64,000 nucleotides of DNA from WTFV01 sp965200895 (GCA_965200895.1 CBDAVM010000002.1:1302001-1366000); one strand, 5' to 3'. Numbered from the stretch's first letter, positions 1 through 9,537 are shown. Notes: a model not told the origin generated them from the letters alone. Made by a program: numbers and translations.

Positions 1-528
1 CCCCGGCCGATCGACCAGCGGCCGGGTCAGGACGTGGCGCACCCAGTGCCGGCTCCCCACCCAGCGCCCGTAGTTGCGGTTGGAGGTCGTCTCAAGGCCC
101 GACCGCATGCTGAGCAGGTCCGCGACGGTGATGGATCGCTTGACCGGATCGGCATCGGCCAGTTCTTCCGGGAAGAAGTCGACGATCGGTTGCTCGACGC
201 CGGCCACGTGGCCATGGTCGATCGCGATCCCGACCAGGATCGCGATGATCGTCTTCGAGGCCGACTTGAGGTTCGCCGAGCGGCGCGCCGAGGCGCCGTT
301 GAAGTAGTGCTCCTCGATCAGCTCACCGCCGACCGAGACCAGCAGGCTCCGCAGTCTCGGCAGGTCCGCCGCCCGGTCGAGGATTCTGGCCCGGTGAGCG
401 GGGTCGAGAGCGGGAGCATCGCTCGCGCCCGCCGGGCGAGACGCCGCGGAGCCGACCAGCCACAGCAGGGTGAACAACGCCAGGCAACCGCCCGCCGTCC
501 GCCGTCGTGTCCGCCGTGTGCACCGCAT
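1..528 (-). CDS. Beta-lactamase-type serine hydrolase, N-terminal part (runs off window)
   Basis: Reading from the ATG at 528 toward position 1 gives 176 open codons with no stop, so the gene continues beyond the window. Residues 1-36 look like a signal peptide (Arg-rich start, then a Leu/Ala core). A 'SASKTI' segment near residue 89 fits the SxxK nucleophile motif of class C beta-lactamase / penicillin-binding-like serine hydrolases, and 'ITVADLLSMRSGL' is the usual segment after it in that family. Such proteins are secreted or periplasmic esterases or peptidases; the substrate cannot be told. The second catalytic motif (YxN) would lie outside the window. Confidence 0.8.
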   Translation of the reverse strand, partial: MRCTRRTRRRTAGGCLALFTLLWLVGSAASRPAGASDAPALDPAHRARILDRAADLPRLRSLLVSVGGELIEEHYFNGASARRSANLKSASKTIIAILVGIAIDHGHVAGVEQPIVDFFPEELADADPVKRSITVADLLSMRSGLETTSNRNYGRWVGSRHWVRHVLTRPLVDRPG

Positions 529-633
529 CGGCCCATTCTACCGGTCAATCGGACCTCGGTGATTCGGTCTGCGCATCGCGGCCGCCGAGAATATGGCGGG
601 CGCCATGGCGCCGCCGTGGTGTACCGTGCGGGC

Positions 634-1134
634 GTGTCACCCTCGATATCCGCCGCGCCCGCCGTCGCCGCGACCATCTGGGCTGCGCTCTTCCTCTACG
701 CCGCCGGCGAATACGGCCGGACCCGGCGCCCCCCGGCAACGTGGGCCCGCCCGATCTGGCTGCTGGGCGCGCTCGTCCATCTCGCGCACGTCGCGGCGGC
801 CTTCGCCATCCACCACGACTGGAGCCACGCGGCCGCCTACGCCCACACCGCCGCGCGCACCGACGCACTCGTCGGGCTCGACTGGGGCGGCGGCCTGTGG
901 GTGAACTACGCGTTCCTGGCGGTCTGGGTCGGGGAAGGCCTCTGGTGGCAGCTCGGCAGGACCCACTACGAAGGGCGTCCCCGCGGCTGGAGCCTGGCCG
1001 TTCGCGCCGCCTTCCTGTTCATGATCGCCAACGGCGCGGTCCTCTTCGTGGAAGGCCCCCGGCGCCTGCTCGGGGTCGGTGTGCTGGTTGCGCTCCTCTG
1101 GATCTGGCGAACCGGCGCGAAGAACGGGCGGTGA
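634..1134 (+). CDS. Hypothetical five-helix membrane protein
   Basis: 166 residues from a GTG start. About five hydrophobic segments alternate with short loops: an N-terminal helix, then 'WLLGALVHLAHVAAAF', 'LWVNYAFLAVWVGEGLWW', 'AVRAAFLFMIANGAVLF' and 'LLGVGVLVALLWIW'. His and Trp residues sit near the helix ends. I do not recognise the family. It is divergent from the serine hydrolase and convergent with the glycosyltransferase. The frame is open further upstream, so the start is chosen because the hydrophobic protein begins there; no clear ribosome binding site supports it. Confidence 0.6.
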   Translation: MSPSISAAPAVAATIWAALFLYAAGEYGRTRRPPATWARPIWLLGALVHLAHVAAAFAIHHDWSHAAAYAHTAARTDALVGLDWGGGLWVNYAFLAVWVGEGLWWQLGRTHYEGRPRGWSLAVRAAFLFMIANGAVLFVEGPRRLLGVGVLVALLWIWRTGAKNGR

Positions 1135-1156
1135 CTGGCGCATGGCGCCCAAGGGA

Positions 1157-1279
1157 CCCGACTGCATCGCCAGGACACCGATTGGCGCTGCGGGGCGCCG
1201 GCCGGCGCGGAGGGAGCGACCGAGGCCCTCGCCCGACTGCATCGCCAGGACACCGATTGGCGCTGCGGGGCGCCGGCCG
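1157..1279. repeat. Two identical 48-bp direct repeats, period 75 bp
   Basis: Positions 1157-1204 and 1232-1279 are identical over 48 bp, both beginning CCCGACTGCATCGCCAGG and ending GGGGCGCCGGCCG. They fill the gap between the convergent membrane-protein and glycosyltransferase genes. Each copy carries a GGCGC...GCGCC inverted repeat that could form a stem. It is one of several two-copy repeats of about 72-bp period in this window. Confidence 0.9.
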
Positions 1280-1299
1280 AACGCCGATTGCGTCTTGGG

Positions 1300-2628
1300 C
1301 TACTGATCGCCGACTGCGGTCGGGACGGTTTCCGCCGCCCGCTGAGGGCAGATGCGCCGGTACACGTCGGCCGCCCGCTGCGCCATGACATCCGCCGCAT
1401 GGTGCTCCCGCACCGCGGCCGCGGCGCGCGCTCCCAGCGCGGCGCGCAGCGCCTCGTCGGCGCGCAGCCGCCGCAGCTCGGCCATCAACGCCTCGACATC
1501 CCCGGTCGGAATCAGTGCTCCGCCGCCCGTGCGCTCGATGAGCTCGACGTAGGTCCCCCGGCCGGTCGCGACCACGGGAACGCCGCACGCCATCGCCTCC
1601 ACCAGGGACAATCCCTTCGGATCGTCGTAGGTCGCCGGCGCGGCGAACACGTCGAGCCGCTGCAGGAACGCCACCTTGTCGTCGAGTTCCAGCACCCCGC
1701 GGTAGTGAATCTCGTCCTCCAGACCCCATTCGCCGACCTGGCGCACGATTCCGTCCAGGTAGCCCCGATGCTCCGGTCCGAGATAGCCCGCCAGCTCCAG
1801 GCGACAACCGTCGAACTCGCCCTGCTCGCGCAGGCGGTGGTAGGCGTCGCAGAGCAGGTGGATGCCCTTCTCGGGTGCGATGCGCCCGAGATAACCGACC
1901 GTGAAGGGCCGCGAATCGCGGCGGGAGGCCGGCGGATAGCCGTCGACGTGGATGCCGAGTGGCACCACATCCAGCTTCGCGCCCGGAATCCGCAGGTACT
2001 GCGCCATGTGGCCGGCGTAGTAGTCGCTGACCGCGATGAACCGGTCGACCGACTGTGCGTGCTCCCGGATGAGCATCAGCGCGCGGGAGTGGTACGGCTC
2101 GTCGAGATGATCCAGGAAGATGTCCTCCCCCTGCAGCGTGCAGCAGATGCCGCAGCCGATCGCCTCCTTCAGCGCGGGCGCCAGCGATATCAGCATCGAG
2201 TTGGAAATGTCGATCACGTCCGGCCTCGGCTCCGAGCGCAGCCAGTGGACGAGCTTGTCCAACTCCTTCCGCTGGTGGCCGTGCCGGCCCTCGAGCACCG
2301 ACACGGTGAGTTCGCCCAGTTGCTCCGGCTGCGTCTGCACGCCGCGCTGCGAGACGGCGCGCAGCAGCCAGGGCGCCTCCCACAGGCGGTCGACGAGCCA
2401 CGGCGTGGCGCGGAAGAGACGGGAGTACTGCTCCAGGTAGACGCTGATGCCGCCGAAGAAGACCCGCTGCTCGCTGACGCTGGGCTCATCGGTGCGCGGC
2501 GGCGTGTAGAGTGGCACCAGCAGCACGTCGTGCCCGAGGCGGCGCAGGGACTTCGCAAGCGTGTTGTCGCGGATGCAGCTCCCACAGTACATGCCGCCGG
2601 CGCCGGCGGTGATCGAGATGATGCGCAT
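1300..2628 (-). CDS. Family 4 glycosyltransferase
   Basis: 442 residues from the ATG at 2628, where 'MRIISITAGAGGMYCGSC' gives a normal GT-B N-terminus; an upstream in-frame GTG adds six residues. The C-terminal domain has the GT4 donor-site pattern: 'VVPLGIHVDGYPP', 'GYLGRIAPEKGIHLL', and 'DPKGLSLVEAMACGVPVVAT' with the E-x7-E pair. It is predicted to transfer a sugar from a nucleotide-sugar donor in the cytoplasm, for a glycan or glycolipid. Donor and acceptor cannot be predicted. It lies downstream of the propeller gene on the same strand. Confidence 0.85.
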   Translation of the reverse strand: MRIISITAGAGGMYCGSCIRDNTLAKSLRRLGHDVLLVPLYTPPRTDEPSVSEQRVFFGGISVYLEQYSRLFRATPWLVDRLWEAPWLLRAVSQRGVQTQPEQLGELTVSVLEGRHGHQRKELDKLVHWLRSEPRPDVIDISNSMLISLAPALKEAIGCGICCTLQGEDIFLDHLDEPYHSRALMLIREHAQSVDRFIAVSDYYAGHMAQYLRIPGAKLDVVPLGIHVDGYPPASRRDSRPFTVGYLGRIAPEKGIHLLCDAYHRLREQGEFDGCRLELAGYLGPEHRGYLDGIVRQVGEWGLEDEIHYRGVLELDDKVAFLQRLDVFAAPATYDDPKGLSLVEAMACGVPVVATGRGTYVELIERTGGGALIPTGDVEALMAELRRLRADEALRAALGARAAAAVREHHAADVMAQRAADVYRRICPQRAAETVPTAVGDQ

Positions 2629-2707
2629 CGGAATCCGGAGGCGCACGCAGGCGCCCGCAACCCGGGCTCGCCGCGCCGCGCGATTATAGCGTTGCCGACG
2701 CCGCCGC

Positions 2708-4069
2708 TCAGTCGGCGGCGATGCAATACAGATATTGTCGCCCCCGCAGGTAGATCTCCCCGCCGGCCACGGCCGGCGAGGCGTCGAAGCCGTCGTCCAG
2801 GCGGTTCAGCGCGAGGCTCTCGAACTCGGGGCCGGCCTTCGCGACCAGGGTGGCGCCGTCGCGGCTCGTGACGTACAGACGGCCGCCGGCGATGACCGGC
2901 GATGCGTAGACGTCGCGGACACCGGACAGCCGTACGGGACCGTAGAGGTTCCGGCCCGTCGCCGCGTCGTAGGCCGAGAGCACGCCGGAGTTGCTCTTGG
3001 TGAAGTACAGGATGCCGTCGTGCAGGACCGGGGAAGGGACATAGGGCGTGTCGCGATCCAGCGACCAGACGATGGCTCCGCCACGCGAGATGTTCCCGCG
3101 CGCCGACGAGAGGTCGACGGCGTAGAGCCGGTTGCCGCGATATCCGCTCATCAGGTAGGCAATGCCGCCGGCGGCCACTGGCGACGGAATGGCGTTCGTC
3201 GTCACCCCCTCGCCTTCCCAGAGCAGGTCGCCGGTGTCGAAGTCGTAGCCGCGCACGCCGTCGGTGGCGCTCGTGACCACCTGGGCGCCGGCGGCGTGCT
3301 CGACGACCAGGGGCGTGGACCAGGAGGTGCTCTCGTCCCGCTCGGTGCGCCACAACTCCGCACCGGTTCGCTTGTCGAGCGCGGTGATGAACGACTGCCC
3401 CTCGTGGTCCCACACGACGACGATTGCGTCGCCGTGCAGCGCCGGCGAGGCGCCTTCGCCGAAGCCCATGCGGATCCGCATGTCACCGAAGTCGCGATTC
3501 CACAGCGGAGCGCCCTCCATGTCGTAGCAGTAGAGGCCGCGTGACCCGAAGAAGGCGCAGACCACGTCGCCGTCCGTCACCGCCGATCCCGACGCCCAGC
3601 TTCCCGTGTTGTGCCGGCCCTCGTGCGGCTGCTCGGTCACCGCGGTCCGCTCCCAGACCACCGATCCGTCCCGGCGGTCGATCGCCAGGATCACGAAGTG
3701 CAGCAGGTCGCCGGAGCGCACCGTCCCCATGAAGCGGCGCCGGAGACGCGAGAAGAATCCGTTGCCGGCGTCGTCCCCGGGTCCGGCGGGAATCGCCGTC
3801 AGGACGAACACCCGATCGTCCCAGACGATAGGCGACGCCTGACCGTACCCCGGAATCTCCACCTTCCAGCGCACGTTCTCCGTCTCGCTCCAGTGCGACG
3901 GCGGGTCGCCGGCCGGCGCCGCTCCGGTGGCGAGCGGTCCGCGCCACTGCGGCCAACCCGTCCCGGCGGTCAGGTCGGACTGGGCGGCCGCGGGCGTCGC
4001 GGCAACCGCCAGGAGCGACGCCGCCGCCATGGACGCGAGCAAACGGGACACCAGGGTCTTGTTCACCAT
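2708..4069 (-). CDS. Secreted PQQ-like beta-propeller protein (BamB/quinoprotein-like)
   Basis: 453 residues from the ATG at 4069. A clear signal peptide ('LLASMAAASLLAVAATPAAAQ') precedes repeated propeller blades with the 'AxDxxTGxxLW' signature, for example 'ALDKRTGAELWRT' and 'GYDFDTGDLLWEG'. It also has the N-terminal 'WPQWRGP' motif typical of this secreted family in Acidobacteriota and Planctomycetota. There is no haem motif and dehydrogenase residues are not evident, so catalysis is uncertain; a periplasmic scaffold role is equally possible. The start was chosen because the signal peptide begins there although the frame is open further upstream. Confidence 0.8.
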   Translation of the reverse strand: MVNKTLVSRLLASMAAASLLAVAATPAAAQSDLTAGTGWPQWRGPLATGAAPAGDPPSHWSETENVRWKVEIPGYGQASPIVWDDRVFVLTAIPAGPGDDAGNGFFSRLRRRFMGTVRSGDLLHFVILAIDRRDGSVVWERTAVTEQPHEGRHNTGSWASGSAVTDGDVVCAFFGSRGLYCYDMEGAPLWNRDFGDMRIRMGFGEGASPALHGDAIVVVWDHEGQSFITALDKRTGAELWRTERDESTSWSTPLVVEHAAGAQVVTSATDGVRGYDFDTGDLLWEGEGVTTNAIPSPVAAGGIAYLMSGYRGNRLYAVDLSSARGNISRGGAIVWSLDRDTPYVPSPVLHDGILYFTKSNSGVLSAYDAATGRNLYGPVRLSGVRDVYASPVIAGGRLYVTSRDGATLVAKAGPEFESLALNRLDDGFDASPAVAGGEIYLRGRQYLYCIAAD

Positions 4070-4236
4070 CGGTTCACAACCTCGCCGCGCGCGGGGGATT
4101 CGGACCGCGCGCCGGAATTCGGAACATGCGCGGAACGGAATCGGCGTCCGCCGACCCCGCCCGCGCCGGGGACGCGTCATTCGCGCCGCACAGCACCGGA
4201 ACAACCCCCATGATAGTGGGATAAGATCCGCCCACC

Positions 4237-4689
<453 letters not shown>

Positions 4690-4708
4690 CAACACAAGGA
4701 GGACCATC

Positions 4709-5149
4709 GTGCCCCCCACGAAGAAAGCGGCGGCCCTGGCCGTCGTGCTGACCATCAGCCTCGGCGCAATCCCGGCAGCCGCGCAGGACGCGGTCACCGA
4801 GAGCGACTACGAGGCCGCGATGCAGGAGCTGCGCTATCTCGCGACGGACACGTCGCTGCACATCGACGCGAGCTACTGGGGTGACGTCGGCGAGGACTCC
4901 GACAAGATCCGGGCCGAGCTGGCCAGGGTGGAAGCCTTCTGGACGGCGCAGGAGCAGCCGCAGGCGGTGGAGTTCGCGACGCAGGCCATCGAGGCGGCGC
5001 GGTCGATCGGCCGCGCCTCCGGCTCCCAGGATCGCAACGCCGCCACCGCGGCACTGGCCGAGCTGCGCGGCGTCTGCCAGTCGTGCCACGCCGAGTTCCG
5101 GGAAGAGACGGACGCCGGCTTCCGGATCAAGCCGAGCGCCCTCAGGTAG
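4709..5149 (+). CDS. Class II (c'-type) cytochrome c
   Basis: 146 residues from GTG at 4709, preceded by an AAGGAGG ribosome binding site 7 bp upstream, which decides the start over an in-frame ATG inside the FKBP gene. A signal peptide ends in 'IPAAAQ'. The single haem motif 'CQSCH' lies near the C-terminus (about residue 123), with helices rich in Ala, Glu and Arg before it. That is the arrangement of class II cytochromes (c' and c556 types) rather than class I. Likely a periplasmic electron carrier or gas-binding protein. Confidence 0.8.
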   Translation: MPPTKKAAALAVVLTISLGAIPAAAQDAVTESDYEAAMQELRYLATDTSLHIDASYWGDVGEDSDKIRAELARVEAFWTAQEQPQAVEFATQAIEAARSIGRASGSQDRNAATAALAELRGVCQSCHAEFREETDAGFRIKPSALR

Positions 5150-5212
5150 GCGCCGTTTCCACCGCGGGCGCAACCGGCTTCGCCGCAGCGGCAGAGGCCG
5201 CAGACAGAAAGG

Positions 5213-5250
5213 AAGGCCGGCCCGGGCGGCACACCCGGACCGGCCTTTCG
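5213..5250 (+). terminator. Rho-independent terminator after the FKBP-cytochrome pair
   Basis: AAGGCCGGCCCGGG pairs with CCCGGACCGGCCTT (13 of 14 positions) across a short loop and is followed by TTTCGTTT. It lies about 60 bp after the cytochrome stop codon. Confidence 0.75.
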
Positions 5251-5252
5251 TT

Positions 5253-5472
5253 TCATTCCTCCGTGGCGGAAGGCGCCGCCGCAAGCACTTCGACCACCTC
5301 GGCGACGACCCGCACCGCGTCCTCGTCGGCGCCGGTCAGCACGATGGGCTCGAAGTCGGGGTTCAGCGGCTCCAGGACAATGCGCTCGCGCTGCCCGGCC
5401 CCGTCCGCGCCGGCCTTCCCGCTCCGGTAGCGCTTGACGGTGTACCGCTCGCCGGTCTCCGGATCGCGGCGT
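5253..5472 (-). pseudogene. LexA/S24-family peptidase C-terminal fragment
   Basis: The minus strand reads 'DPETGERYTVKRYRSG', then a 'LEPLNPDFEPIVL' segment, and ends 'VRVVAEVVEVL...ATEE' and stop. This is the C-terminal strand pattern of S24 peptidases (LexA, CI and UmuD type), with the Lys of the Ser/Lys dyad in 'TVKRY'. An in-frame TGA lies immediately upstream, and neither the serine half nor the DNA-binding domain is present. It abuts the HsdR fragment on the same strand, so it is a relic joined by rearrangement. A normal protein would be 200-240 residues; about 70 remain. Confidence 0.65.
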
Positions 5473-5474
5473 CA

Positions 5475-5696
5475 CGATGACCGTGCGGGTCGGGCGGATT
5501 GCCGGCCCCGCCCCCGCAGCCGCGGTCGAAGGGCAGGAAGCGGGTCGCGGCGCCGGCCAGCCGCGTGGTCATGCGCACGCACTCGGTGTCGACGGCGAAG
5601 TGCACCAGCGCGCGGCGCTTGAACGCGAAGATCGGCTCGCGGGGTCGCGGTCGCGCCGGTACTGGTCGACGGCGTCGTCGACCGTCTGCCCGCTCA
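5475..5696 (-). pseudogene. Type I restriction enzyme HsdR internal fragment
   Basis: Minus-strand reading gives 'SGQTVDDAVDQYRRDRDP' in one frame and 'REPIFAFKRRALVHFAVDT', then 'MTTRLAGAATRFLPFDRG' and 'GGAGNPPDP' in another. From family knowledge, these match the stretch of HsdR after its nuclease core that reads roughly 'HFAVD..V.MTTRL.G..T.FLPFN.G'. A frameshift separates the pieces near 5645, and both the rest of the nuclease and the motor domain are absent. This is a dead remnant of a type I restriction system; a matching HsdM remnant lies near 25.0 kb. Confidence 0.65.
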
Positions 5697-6109
5697 CGCG
5701 CCCGTTGCGCGAGGACCAGGACGAACGGCGCGTGACGGTCGCCTTCGAACCTTCCGATGCGCCGGTGTTGCGGGAAGCGGCGCGCAACCTGAGCGCACGG
5801 CAGGAGCGTGTCGACGAGCGCATCGAGGGCTATGTGTCCGCGCTGGCCCGCGACCGTTCGGAACCCGAGGGCCGCGTGACCCTGCGGGCCGTAATCGACG
5901 GCAGGCTTGCCGCCGTGCAGGTGGATTTCGAGCCGTCCGACTACCGGCATATTGCAGCCGCCCACGCAGAGCGGCGGAGTGTGGTCCTGGAGGGCGACCT
6001 GCACCAGGAGGGTGGCCGCTGGCGGCTCGCGAATCCGCGCGACCTGCTGGTACTCGACGACGACTCCTGCTCGCCGCTCGACGTCGCAGACGACGACCGA
6101 ATGCCGTGA
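5690..6109 (+). pseudogene. C-terminal fragment of an unrecognised protein
   Basis: From about 5690 the plus strand encodes about 139 well-behaved residues, including 'RVTLRAVIDGRLAAVQVDF' and 'LEGDLHQEGGRWRLANPRD'. The frame is open back to an ATG at 5477, but that upstream part overlaps the antisense HsdR relic and looks non-coding. It is therefore probably a 5'-truncated gene. The fold looks like a mixed alpha/beta tail; I do not recognise a function. A further 179 bp to the next gene hold nothing I can identify. Confidence 0.45.
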
Positions 6110-6288
6110 CGGCCGGCCCCGCGTCACAGCTTGCACTGCAGCATGCTGCCCTGCTGCCCTGCCTGTTCGTCGCGGCCACGCCCGCAAGAGCGCCCATGAA
6201 TCGACCGACGGGCCCGCCGGCCAGCAGGTGCGATTCGATGACCGTCTCGAAGGCCGCTTCGCTGATGCAGGCCGGCGCCAATACCCTC

Positions 6289-8082
6289 CTACGACTCCTC
6301 CCCCCGCCGCGCAGACTCCAGGAGCGACTGAAGCAGATCGAGCTTCTCGCCCACTTCGGCCGCAATGGACGCCCGCGGGGCAAGCCGCGCGAGGCGGTGG
6401 AGTTCTCCCTTCCGAAGCAGCATCGCGTGCCCCAGACGCTCAGCGAGGCGACGAAAGAACTCCTCAGCGAAGTCGCTCAGTTTCACCCGTTTCGTCTGCG
6501 CCTCCCACAACAGGCGCGCGGCGGCTTCGGGCAGACCCTTCCACGTTGTGAAGTCGTCCCGCTGCCCCCCGAATACGCGCTCCAGCACCAGGGCGTCGCA
6601 CACGTCTTCCGCTTCGGCCCTGAATCCGTCGAACAACGGCGCATCCCCGTGGGCGTCGGCGGCGAACGCAAGAAGCACACCGGGCGTGACCAGGTAGTTC
6701 TCGACCTCGTAGCGCTTCCAGTAGACGGTCCGCAGCCCGCCCCTGTCCGAGTCCTCGCGCGCCTGCCCGTCGTTGTCCCGGATCGCCAACCCCCGCAGGC
6801 CGGGGATCATCCGCTGCAGGGCGAAGAAGTGCTCCTGCGGCGGCAGGCCGAAGCCGCCCTCCGCCCGCTCCAGCTCCGCATCCTGGTTCCGGCTGGCATG
6901 GTTGTTGCGGACATAGAACGTATTGATGCCATCGTCCCAGGTCACCAACACCGGATGCTCCAGGCGCTCCGCCAACGCGCGCAGCACGTCCACGTCCGTG
7001 CCGCCTTCCACGTACAGCACGTAGCCACACTCGCGGGCGCGGACGTAATGCTCCGCCCCGTAGTACCGAAGCGCCCTGCGGATGTCCGCCTTCCGCGCCA
7101 GGTCGTCCGTGGTCCCGCCGAGCAGCAGTGTCAGGTTGTGATCGAGCGCTTCCTCCAGGATGACCTCCGAGTGCGTCACCATCACGACCTGCGAGTCGTT
7201 CTCGGTCGCCATTTCGCGCAGCAGCACGTAGACCTGCCTCTGCCGCAAAATCTCCAGGTGCGCGTCCGGCTCGTCGATGAGGAAGATGCTACGGGGGTGC
7301 GCGTAGAGATGGGCGAAGACCAGCAGCATCTGTTGCAGGCCGCGCCCGGCCAGCGCGATGTCGAGGGGCAGCCGGACGCCCGGCTGCCGGTAGGCGAGGT
7401 CAATGCTGCCGCGCACGGTCTCCGTCGGTTCGCCGAGTTTGACGGCGAACAGGCGATGGATGAGCGCCGCCAAGCGGCCCCAGTCGTCCGCAGAACCCTT
7501 GAAGACCATCAGGCAGAGGTTTCGCAGGACCTGGGCCGTCTGCCCCTGGCCCAGCAGCACGTCCACGCGCCCGGGCTGCAGGATGGGCTCCTCCGTCTCC
7601 AGACCCGACATCGGATACAGCAGCCGGACATGGAGACGCGCCGCGGTCGCGATGACTGCCGGCTTGTTGAGCGTCGCCTCATCCGGCGTGCAGTAGACGA
7701 GATCGTCGCCCTGGTTCCGGAAGCGCATCGTCACCGGCTCGACGGTGTTCTCATGCGCAACGCCCGCCGTGAGCACCAACGGGATATTCCGGTTGCCGCG
7801 GCGCACCTCCGCGTTGTGCCAGAAGTGGCGCGTGCGGCGGACCGGGACCGAGGCGATGCCGAGGCGGTTGAGCGCGGTCGCGGTACGCTCCTTCGGCGGC
7901 GACTGCCCCTTGGCCGCGAACCACGTCTTCACCGCCTGGGACCAGAGCGCAATCGCCTGAATGGCCGTCGTCTTGCCGCAGTTGTTCGGCCCGATCAGCA
8001 CCGCCGGGTGATCGAGCTCGATGCGCTGGCGGTCGCCGAACCGCTTGAAGTTCCCAATCTCCAGGTAGTGCAGCAGTCTCAT
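6289..8082 (-). CDS. OLD-like ATPase/TOPRIM nuclease, possible phage-defence gene
   Basis: 597 residues. An N-terminal ABC/SMC-type ATPase has Walker A 'GPNNCGKTT' (31-39) and Walker B 'FLIDEPDAHLE' (about 266-276), with 'VVMVTHS' shortly after. A TOPRIM-like half follows, with 'YVEGGTDVDVL' (about 355) and an acidic 'IRDNDG' (about 434). This is the OLD-family arrangement, whose members include phage-exclusion nucleases. Adjacent are broken toxin genes and restriction relics, which supports a defence role. No partner UvrD-type helicase (as in Gabija) is present. Function is inferred from the family. Confidence 0.75.
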   Translation of the reverse strand: MRLLHYLEIGNFKRFGDRQRIELDHPAVLIGPNNCGKTTAIQAIALWSQAVKTWFAAKGQSPPKERTATALNRLGIASVPVRRTRHFWHNAEVRRGNRNIPLVLTAGVAHENTVEPVTMRFRNQGDDLVYCTPDEATLNKPAVIATAARLHVRLLYPMSGLETEEPILQPGRVDVLLGQGQTAQVLRNLCLMVFKGSADDWGRLAALIHRLFAVKLGEPTETVRGSIDLAYRQPGVRLPLDIALAGRGLQQMLLVFAHLYAHPRSIFLIDEPDAHLEILRQRQVYVLLREMATENDSQVVMVTHSEVILEEALDHNLTLLLGGTTDDLARKADIRRALRYYGAEHYVRARECGYVLYVEGGTDVDVLRALAERLEHPVLVTWDDGINTFYVRNNHASRNQDAELERAEGGFGLPPQEHFFALQRMIPGLRGLAIRDNDGQAREDSDRGGLRTVYWKRYEVENYLVTPGVLLAFAADAHGDAPLFDGFRAEAEDVCDALVLERVFGGQRDDFTTWKGLPEAAARLLWEAQTKRVKLSDFAEEFFRRLAERLGHAMLLRKGELHRLARLAPRASIAAEVGEKLDLLQSLLESARRGEES

Positions 8083-8123
8083 GGGCGGCTCCGCGCCGGC
8101 GGTTCACCCCGACCTCGGATGCG

Positions 8124-8481
8124 CTACGTTCCGGCCCGGGTCACCCCGATGGCCTGATGGACGTAGCGCACCTCCAGCCACACCCCATCGAGATGTTCGA
8201 AATCCTTGTCCGTGGACACCAATGTCGCGCCGATCGCGTGGGCCGTCGCCGCGATCCACGTCGATCGTCGGGAGCTGGCGTAGAATCCTATCGAGATCGA
8301 CACGCCTGGAACTACCCCAGCCGTTCTTCTCCGCGAGTGCGAGAATCTCTCCGTGACATATCGCAGAGGTCCAGACCACCGCCTGGGGATTGTCGCGCAA
8401 CTGCTGGACAGCGTCCCGGGCCCAGTTCGCCTTCCGAGCGAGCCCGAGCAACAAACCCGTATCGAGGAGGAAACGGGTCAT
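8124..8481 (-). pseudogene. PIN-domain toxin (VapC/FitB-like), frameshifted
   Basis: The start reads 'MTRFLLDTGLLLGLARK', with the first PIN acidic residue, and continues with 'WTSAICHGEILALAEKNGW'. A one-base frameshift near 8250 moves the remaining PIN sequence ('AHAIGATLVSTDKDFEHLDGV') into another frame, ending at 8124. Read across the shift, the protein would be about 120 residues, a normal PIN length. PIN toxins are Mg-dependent ribonucleases. It starts 10 bp after the 313-residue gene, so the two form one operon. Confidence 0.7.
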
Positions 8482-8491
8482 CGCCTCACGC

Positions 8492-9433
8492 TCAATCCAA
8501 CTGATCCATGAGGTCTTCTATCGGTTCGTCGCCCGGCCACGCTCCCCAGAGCGCCATGAAATCGGCCGACCGGGCCTGCCGCTCCGCCGCCGGCGGCAGG
8601 AGGGGAGCATCTGGAACCTCCACGGACGGCAGCTCCTCGAACACGCTGTCTTCCTCGCGACCCTTGGCGAGTCGTTCCGCATCGATGAACCTCGGCCTGC
8701 CGTCGGCGCGGAAGTGAACCATCCCCGAGACGATGACCCGCTTTCCCCACAGCGGGCGCAGTGCTTCGGCATCGGTTGCCTCCGCGGCGAGCTGACCGAG
8801 AAGGCGGCCCCGTGGACCGACCAGGAGCCGGAAGCCGCGTTTGCTGTGCCGGATTTCATCGAGCGTCCCGCTGACGACGAATGCCCTCGGCGCTGGCAGG
8901 CTGCGCCGCCGCTCGCCGATCCGCACGCACGCGTCGTCGTCGAGCGTGAAACCTTCACGGTCGCGATCATGCGGAATCAACTGATAGTGAACGCGGGCGT
9001 TGCGGGCGGCGCTGCTGAACTCGAGAACTGCCTCCAGCACGGAGTCGTCGAAAAACTCGCCGACGGACTCCGCATTCTGGACCTCCGTAATCGCTCGCGC
9101 TGCGAAATCGAGTGCCGTGTCGGTCGACTTCGGGCCGTCGCGCCAGAAGTCCTGCTGCGCGAACGGTTCGGGCGCGGCATGGCCGATCCGGGGCGCCGCG
9201 ATCTCGAGGTTCGTCGAGCCGGAACTCAGACCGGTGACCATGACGTCCATGGTCGCTTCGAGCCAGTCCGGCCGTCGGCCACGCCCGGCCCCCGCCCCGG
9301 TGACTACCAGCCGCGTGGCCCGCTCCGCCGTCTGCCGGAGGGCGGCCAGCACGCGCTCGAGAGTCGCCGCCCGGACGCACCCTGCGTCCTCCCGCAGGCC
9401 GACAAGCCGAAGTCGATAGCGTGGCGCGTCCAT
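8492..9433 (-). CDS. Unrecognised 313-residue protein upstream of a PIN toxin
   Basis: Start chosen at the ATG at 9433 ('MDAPRYRLRLVGLRED'). The frame is open further upstream only because it runs through the frameshifted DUF4411 relic. The protein is soluble and rich in Arg, Ala and Glu, with a predicted mixed alpha/beta middle ('FVVSGTLDEIRH', 'GKRVIVSGMVHFRADG') and an acidic C-terminus ('GDEPIEDLMDQLD'). I do not recognise the family. Its position directly before the PIN gene, with a 10-bp gap, suggests an antitoxin or accessory role; that is inference only. Confidence 0.6.
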   Translation of the reverse strand: MDAPRYRLRLVGLREDAGCVRAATLERVLAALRQTAERATRLVVTGAGAGRGRRPDWLEATMDVMVTGLSSGSTNLEIAAPRIGHAAPEPFAQQDFWRDGPKSTDTALDFAARAITEVQNAESVGEFFDDSVLEAVLEFSSAARNARVHYQLIPHDRDREGFTLDDDACVRIGERRRSLPAPRAFVVSGTLDEIRHSKRGFRLLVGPRGRLLGQLAAEATDAEALRPLWGKRVIVSGMVHFRADGRPRFIDAERLAKGREEDSVFEELPSVEVPDAPLLPPAAERQARSADFMALWGAWPGDEPIEDLMDQLD

Positions 9434-9537
9434 ATCTGCCCCGGAGGTCGTGCGCCGACGCATGATCGGCTGTACCATCCGCCCAGCATCGCCGAGCCCG
9501 ACCGGGCAGATGGTAGCACGGTGACTTGAGCGGCGCG

